NCBI GenBank assembly: GCA_028713675.1
Contig: JAQTNV010000015.1
Coordinates: 1 to 64,000 of the forward strand
Direction of reading: 5' to 3'
DNA: 64,000 nt
Origin: a bacterium
GTDB taxonomy: Bacteria > Desulfobacterota > JAPLJL01
Positions 59,288 to 64,000 of the stretch are shown piece by piece; the first letter of the stretch is position 1, and each line of letters opens with the position of its first letter. Below the pieces are notes generated by a model. That model worked only from the letters and a program-made list of their open reading frames with translations, did not search any database and was not told the origin of the DNA. The position numbers were made by a program, and so were the translations under genes.

Positions 59288-60688
59288 CTACTTCGATTCC
59301 AACAATTCAAAGAGCCTAAGGGCGCTGTCTGCCGCAAGTTCACCGCCGATGCCGTGCATCCCGGAGTCCGCGCTGCAGTGGTAGAGGTTCTTCACGCAGG
59401 GATCGGTCAGGAACGGGCGATCCGGGCCGACCTGGCCGACTTTCTGGGCGATCCCGATGACGTTGCCCCCCTCGCCGAACATGTTGTCGATCTCCCGGCT
59501 GGTGGTGAAACTCGTCCACATAATGTGTTTCTCGATGCCGGGATAGGCGATCTTGACCGCGTTGAACATGGAGTTTTCCAGCTTCTTGAACCAGGCGCTG
59601 TCCGGCTTTTCCGGCATCGGGTGCGTGCCGCCGCCGGCGATGATGAGCTGGCGCCCCTCCGGGCAGGCGGTCGGGTCCAGATTGGAAATCACCGGGCACA
59701 TCACGTCGGTCAGGACGTCGGCAATGATGCCGTCCCGGCGCTCCTGCTCCAGAACGCTGAGGTCGTCCCGGGAGATGAACATCACCATCTTCTCATCGGA
59801 AACTGGCTGTTTCAGGGCGATCCTCATCATCGAGACGCATTTGGAGTATTCATATTTGTCCAGGCGCGCGAGCACCTCGGAGCGATAATGCTCCCGGCCC
59901 ACCAGGAAATTGACCGTAGGCTTGTTGCCGGCATTGGAGATCACGATATCGGCGTCGACCTTTTTCCCATTTTCGAGGATGATCCCCCGGGCCCGGCCGT
60001 TTTCCACCGCGATGCTCTTGATTGGCGTGCTGAGGAAAACCTGACCGCCGTCGGTCTTGATGCTTTTGACATAGGCCTCGGGAACGCTGCCGGTGCCGCC
60101 GATGGGATAGCCGGTGGCCTTGTTCATGAGCATCTGCTTGGAGCAGAGGGCGTACTCGCCGACCGGGGTTTCCTGATCCGAAATGACGAAAAAGATGCCG
60201 GACAGAAGGCCGAAAACCGCGCGCACGGTCTCGTTTTTCGTGTACTCCTGCATCAGGGAATATACGCTCCGCTTGTCCCAGGCATCGTATTCTTCCGGCG
60301 GGATGCTCATGGCCTTGCCATAGAACTCCAGGATCTTACCGACCTCATCGGGAGGCAGGTTGAGTCCCTCTATATCCTTGGGGAAGCGAACCCGCTTGCC
60401 CTTGAAGTTGATGGTCGGCGCGGGCCGGGCGGCATAACTCCACTGCACCCAATCAGGCCGTCCGACCATACGCAGTACCTGCCCCAGGTTGCCCTTGTCG
60501 CAGTTGGCGATCAAGTGGCACCCGATATCAATTTTAAAGCCGTCTTTTTCGTAAGAAGCAAAACGCCCACCAATCAGCTTGTTTCTTTCATATAGAGAAA
60601 CCTCATAAGACCCGGTGTGCGCCAGGAGCGCACCTACGGCCGATCCGCCGATTCCGCTGCCGATAATTACCACTCTCTTTTTGCTCAT
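59288..60688 (-). CDS. phytoene-desaturase-like NAD(P)/FAD oxidoreductase
   Basis: 466 aa. FAD dinucleotide motif G-S-G-I-G-G-S-A-V-G at about 10-19, then E-R-N-K-L-I-G-G-R-F, and the C-terminal flavin motif (C-S-A-D-S-G-M-H-G-I-G-G-E). These fit the carotenoid/retinol-type desaturase and amine-oxidase superfamily. Substrate unknown; no carotenoid gene is nearby. A TATAAT-like box (60736-60741) is upstream, with its -35 in a repeat unit. Confidence 0.8.
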   Translation of the reverse strand: MSKKRVVIIGSGIGGSAVGALLAHTGSYEVSLYERNKLIGGRFASYEKDGFKIDIGCHLIANCDKGNLGQVLRMVGRPDWVQWSYAARPAPTINFKGKRVRFPKDIEGLNLPPDEVGKILEFYGKAMSIPPEEYDAWDKRSVYSLMQEYTKNETVRAVFGLLSGIFFVISDQETPVGEYALCSKQMLMNKATGYPIGGTGSVPEAYVKSIKTDGGQVFLSTPIKSIAVENGRARGIILENGKKVDADIVISNAGNKPTVNFLVGREHYRSEVLARLDKYEYSKCVSMMRIALKQPVSDEKMVMFISRDDLSVLEQERRDGIIADVLTDVMCPVISNLDPTACPEGRQLIIAGGGTHPMPEKPDSAWFKKLENSMFNAVKIAYPGIEKHIMWTSFTTSREIDNMFGEGGNVIGIAQKVGQVGPDRPFLTDPCVKNLYHCSADSGMHGIGGELAADSALRLFELLESK

Positions 60689-60769
60689 ATGTGCTTTCCC
60701 CTCCCGTTAAGTTTAATGATATTTTTTTCGGGGTCATTATAGCATTTGCGTCTATTGAGTCCATGAATC

Positions 60770-60838
60770 GCATGGGGCATAGAACATGGGGCATAAAGCA
60801 TGGGGCACAGAGCATGGGGCATGGGGCATGGAATATGG
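60770..60838. repeat. GCATGGG/GCATAAA heptamer run
   Basis: About nine units such as GCATGGG, GCATAGA, ACATGGG, GCATAAA follow one another in one orientation, up to the start of the metallohydrolase gene. Confidence 0.6.
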
Positions 60839-60862
60839 AAAGAAACATCGCCGGGGATTAAG

Positions 60863-61426
60863 ATGGAAATGAAAATGGAATTCAACGGGATTGAATACGA
60901 GGTTTCCTACCGCCGGGTCAGATATGCCCGGGTAGAGCTTAAGACCGGAAAGCTCTTTCTGGTTCTGCCCCCCGGGAACGACCCCCAGGCCCTTCTGGAA
61001 AAACACAAAAACTGGATCTCCAAGAAAAAGAAATTCTTTGAAGAGTGCAGGAGTGATTCCGCCGGCAAACAGATTTCCATCCGAACCGAAGCGGAGTTCA
61101 GGGGGCTGGTCTTGTCCCTGGTTTCCCGGTTCGCCCTGGAGTTGGGGGTAACGGTAAACAAGGTTTCCTTCCGGAAGATGAAAACCAAATGGGGAGCCTG
61201 CTTTCCGGCGAAAAGGAACATCACTTTTAATTCCACCGTCAGGTATCTTCCCGACCGTCTCCTGGAATATATCGTCTTCCATGAGGTCGCCCATCTCTGG
61301 GAGAGAAATCACAACCGGAGATTCTGGAATTTAATCGCGGAGAAGTTCAACGACTACCGGGGATTTAAAAAGGAACTTGCTTCATATCTGTTTAGAATTA
61401 GGGAGCATGACGCAGAGGGCAAATAG
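60863..61426 (+). CDS. YgjP-like (DUF45) zinc metallohydrolase
   Basis: 187 aa from ATG 60863 (the frame upstream is repeat sequence). A K-W-G-A-C stretch at about 109-113 and H-E-V-A-H-L-W-E-R-N-H (about 137-147) give the HExxH plus His ligands of the YgjP/SprT-like family. Probably a small zinc peptidase; substrate unknown. Confidence 0.82.
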   Translation: MEMKMEFNGIEYEVSYRRVRYARVELKTGKLFLVLPPGNDPQALLEKHKNWISKKKKFFEECRSDSAGKQISIRTEAEFRGLVLSLVSRFALELGVTVNKVSFRKMKTKWGACFPAKRNITFNSTVRYLPDRLLEYIVFHEVAHLWERNHNRRFWNLIAEKFNDYRGFKKELASYLFRIREHDAEGK

Positions 61427-61483
61427 CAAACCGTTCATGGAGTCCATTGTGTCTATTGAGTCCATTACGTTTATAATGTCCGC

Positions 61484-62509
61484 ATGAAAGTACACATTTT
61501 GGGCCTGCCCCAGGCCGGACAGCAGGAGTTTTTCAGTCTCTTAACCGGCGTCAAGCTCGACCTGATCCGTCTGAAACCCCTGGAGATACATCCGGGGGTG
61601 TGCGAGGTAAAAGACCCCCGCATCCAGAAGCTCTCGGAAATGTACCGGCCGAAAAAAACGACCTACGCCCGGATCGAATATTTTCTTCTGCCGGATTTTG
61701 CCTCCACCGGGCCGGCGAAAGCCCTGATTTTCAGCGAATTGAGAAAAACCGACGAGATTTGCTGGGTGGCGCGGTCGGAAAACGCCCAGGCCGAGATCGC
61801 GGATTTCGTCTCGGAAATGATCCTCAACGACCTGGCCGTCACGGAAAAGCGGCTCGAAACCATCAAACTGGAACAACGCCGGAAATTCCTAGAAGCGAAA
61901 GAAAAAGAAAAAGCCCTGATGGATTTATGTAAAAAAGAACTGGAAAACGAAACCCCTCTCCGGCAAATCACCTTCAACCCTGAGGATTTGAAAACCATCC
62001 GCGGTCTTAATTTCCTGACCCTGAAACCCTGGGTTTTCGTGATCAACGTGCCGGAAGACCAGCTGGCCGATGATTCTTCCGCCCGGAAGATCAGCGAAAA
62101 ATACGGTTATCCATGCCTTCAGGTCAGCGCCGGCCTGGAAGAAGAAATCAGCCGGTTGAGCGAATCCGAGCGGAAGGAATTCATGAAAGAGATGGGCATC
62201 TCCGAACCGGCATTGCACCAGATGACCCGCCTCGTTTTTGAGGGCCTGGGCCTGATCTCCTTCTTCACCGTGGGACAAGATGAAGTGCGCGCCTGGCCGA
62301 TCCGGAAAAACTCCCACGCCCCCGAAGCGGGGGGAGCCGTCCATTCAGATATCGAAAAAGGCTTTATCCGGGCGGAGCTGATCAAGTACCAGGACCTGGT
62401 CACGCTCGGAACGGAAGCCAAGGTGAAAGAAGCGGGCAAATTTTCCCTGAAAGGCAAGGATTATCTCGTTGAAGATGGAGATGTGTTGAATTTCAGATTC
62501 AACACATAA
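61484..62509 (+). CDS. YchF-like TGS-domain protein with degenerate GTPase site
   Basis: 341 aa. The N-terminus aligns with the Obg-family ATPase/GTPase YchF, but the P-loop is G-L-P-Q-A-G-Q-Q-E instead of G-x-P-N-V-G-K-S-T, so the catalytic Lys and Ser are absent, and no D-x-x-G is seen. A long coiled coil lies at about 130-155. The C-terminal TGS-like domain (about 270-341; A-W-P-I-R-K-N-S-H-A-P-E-A, K-G-F-I-R-A-E) is intact. It is likely a non-hydrolysing paralogue that binds ribosomes or a partner. Confidence 0.8.
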   Translation: MKVHILGLPQAGQQEFFSLLTGVKLDLIRLKPLEIHPGVCEVKDPRIQKLSEMYRPKKTTYARIEYFLLPDFASTGPAKALIFSELRKTDEICWVARSENAQAEIADFVSEMILNDLAVTEKRLETIKLEQRRKFLEAKEKEKALMDLCKKELENETPLRQITFNPEDLKTIRGLNFLTLKPWVFVINVPEDQLADDSSARKISEKYGYPCLQVSAGLEEEISRLSESERKEFMKEMGISEPALHQMTRLVFEGLGLISFFTVGQDEVRAWPIRKNSHAPEAGGAVHSDIEKGFIRAELIKYQDLVTLGTEAKVKEAGKFSLKGKDYLVEDGDVLNFRFNT

Positions 62510-62577
62510 AACAAGGTCATGGGTGATAGGTTATGGTTAAGAGATAAGAAATGGCTACAGACCGCTGACCGCGTATC

Positions 62578-64000
62578 TTATGGACTAATCACAGGAACCG
62601 GAATATTTGCATTGCCAAAATAACCTATACCTAATTGACCATCGCCGTTATCCCCCCAGCATCTGATCGTATTATCAGTTAATCGAGCACAAGTGTGAAA
62701 ATATCCTGCATTTATCTCAACCGCTGTATTTATCCAAGACACAATAACCCCGAGCATTGAAGGGCCGTCCGTCCCATTCCCTAATTGACCATAATCGTTA
62801 TACCCCCAGCATCTCATAGTACTATCAGCCAATCTCGCACAGGTATGATGATATCCTAAGCTTATCTCAACCGCCGTGGTTATATCGGGAACGATCACAG
62901 GAGTATTACATGAATAAGCAGACGTCCCGCTCCCTAATTGACTAACATTGTTCATCCCCCAGCATCTGACAGAATTATCGGTTAACCTCGCGCAGGTGTG
63001 ATTATATCCAATACTTATTTCAGCGGCCGTGGTTATCCCGGATACGGTAACCGGGATATTTGAATTTGTATTCGTCCCATTGCCTAATTCACCATTATGG
63101 TTGGATCCCCAGCATTTGATGGTATTGTTATTTAAACGAGCACAAGTATGCTGCCCTCCTGCACTGATCTCGGCCGCCGAATTAATCCCGGATACGGAAA
63201 CCGGGATGTTTGAATCTATCCCCGTTCCATTCCCAAACTGACCTCCACCATTTTCCCCCCAGCATCTCATAGTATTATCAGCCAATCTCGCACAGGTGTG
63301 CAGCCATCCAGCGCTTATCTCAACGGCCATGGTTATCCCGGAAACATAAACCGGGATGTTTGAAGACGTCCACGTTCCATTTCCTAATTGACCATGGCTG
63401 TTATCTCCCCAGCAAGTAACGGTATTATTAGCTAACCTCGCACAGACATGATCTGATCCCGCGCTTATCTCGGCGGCTGTTGTTATCCCAAATACGGTAA
63501 CCGGGATATTTGAATTCGTATTCGTCCCATCACCTAATTGACCATACTCGTTATCTCCCCAGCAGCTAACGGTATTGTCGGCCAACCTCGCACAAGTGTG
63601 ATTATCTCCGGCACTTATCTCTGCCATAGTTGTTATCCCGGGGATCGTAACCGGGACATATAAACTTGATTTCGCCCCGTTCCCTAATTGACCATACTCG
63701 TTATCTCCCCAACAGCTAATGGTATTATCGGCCAACCTCGCACAGTTGTGAAAACCGTATCTTGCGCTTATCTCAACTGCCGTGGTTATCCCGGATACGA
63801 CAACAGGTGTGTTTGAAGCCATCCACGTCCCATCCCCCAATTCACCGTCATCGTTATGCCCCCAACAGCTGACGGTATTATCAACTAACCTTGCACAGGC
63901 GTGATCTGATCCCGCGCTTATCTCGGCAGCCGTTGTTATCCCAAATACGTTAAGCGGGATATTTGAATTCGTATTCGTCCCATCACCTAATTGACCATTA
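62578..64000 (-). CDS. RCC1-repeat (BNR-type) protein, partial at window edge
   Basis: At least 474 codons are visible; the frame is open to 64000, so the start lies outside. About nine repeats of about 51 aa (153 nt) each: H-T-C-A-R-L-x-D-N-T-x-x-C-W-G-x-N-x-x-G-Q-L-G-N-G-T, the RCC1 (alpha-tubulin-suppressor) pattern of seven-bladed propellers. DNA repeats are very similar. Less GC-rich than the core. No signal peptide is seen because the N-terminus is missing; probably a secreted or surface protein. Confidence 0.8.
   Translation of the reverse strand, partial: NGQLGDGTNTNSNIPLNVFGITTAAEISAGSDHACARLVDNTVSCWGHNDDGELGDGTWMASNTPVVVSGITTAVEISARYGFHNCARLADNTISCWGDNEYGQLGNGAKSSLYVPVTIPGITTMAEISAGDNHTCARLADNTVSCWGDNEYGQLGDGTNTNSNIPVTVFGITTAAEISAGSDHVCARLANNTVTCWGDNSHGQLGNGTWTSSNIPVYVSGITMAVEISAGWLHTCARLADNTMRCWGENGGGQFGNGTGIDSNIPVSVSGINSAAEISAGGQHTCARLNNNTIKCWGSNHNGELGNGTNTNSNIPVTVSGITTAAEISIGYNHTCARLTDNSVRCWGMNNVSQLGSGTSAYSCNTPVIVPDITTAVEISLGYHHTCARLADSTMRCWGYNDYGQLGNGTDGPSMLGVIVSWINTAVEINAGYFHTCARLTDNTIRCWGDNGDGQLGIGYFGNANIPVPVISP

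Noticed and set aside
49402-64000. Integrative element bounded by a duplicated ssrA end
   Set aside because: No integrase, no transposase and no second copy of the tmRNA 3' end were seen by eye downstream.

Overview
The window is 64 kb of mostly GC-rich, densely packed bacterial DNA from an anaerobe or microaerophile. Supporting features are an aldehyde:ferredoxin oxidoreductase, a membrane-bound group 4 [NiFe] hydrogenase operon, and a dense block of rubredoxin, rubrerythrin, desulfoferrodoxin and flavodiiron proteins. The pilB-pilT-pilC-pilS-pilR order resembles that of deltaproteobacteria such as Geobacter. I place it as Desulfobacterota-like or a related uncultivated phylum, without a firm assignment.

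Layout. 1-4167 (minus): ferredoxin, AOR-family tungsten enzyme, BPL_N-type amidotransferase-like protein, NarI-like cytochrome with a CxxCH site, and the start of a Rieske protein; this looks like an oxidoreductase unit tied to the quinone pool. 4404-11564 (plus): type IV pilus motor, platform and PilSR two-component system. 11799-15480 (plus): uvrB, a small ORF and an MFS transporter. 15498-29966 (minus): a 14-gene operon ending in a good intrinsic terminator. It holds a NuoG/FDH-like protein, an Fe-S protein and an NAD(P)-binding flavoprotein (a soluble electron-input module), then HyfB, G, C, H, E, F and I, a PhnD-like lipoprotein, a hydrogenase maturation protease, a monooxygenase-like protein and a flavin reductase. 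30101-36545 (minus): oxygen and peroxide defence genes separated by repeat-filled spacers. 36917-45164 (minus): four lipoproteins, three of them large with repeat or PKD-like domains. 45641-49762 (plus): panBCD, a small basic protein, a DUF502 membrane protein, smpB and ssrA (tmRNA), with smpB and ssrA overlapping. 49898-50952 (plus): a membrane protein and a PAP2 phosphatase. 50994-55728 (minus): a visibly AT-rich archaic-type chaperone-usher fimbrial operon with a near-consensus promoter, probably acquired. 55976-64000: nitroreductase, Tat-exported ferredoxin lipoprotein, phytoene-desaturase-like oxidoreductase, YgjP-like metallohydrolase, a YchF-like protein without a P-loop, and a partial RCC1-repeat protein.

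Most striking observation: the hydrogenase large subunit gene (22545-24227) is one continuous reading frame except for two UGA codons, and these fall exactly on the two conserved nickel-binding cysteines of the L1 motif (R-x-C-G-x-C becomes R-I-U-G-I-U). A perfect 7-bp hairpin with a CGUGU loop sits 16 nt after the second UGA, as expected for a bacterial SECIS element. The simplest reading is a group 4 hydrogenase with two selenocysteines in L1. The selenocysteine in known [NiFeSe] enzymes lies in the C-terminal L2 motif, which here keeps both cysteines.

A second notable layer is the intergenic DNA. Many spacers hold degenerate arrays of 7- or 9-nt units, often in opposed arms that could fold into long hairpins. 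Two further dispersed families also occur: a GGTTG/CAACC-rich element of about 115 bp and a short GTAGCCGC palindrome.
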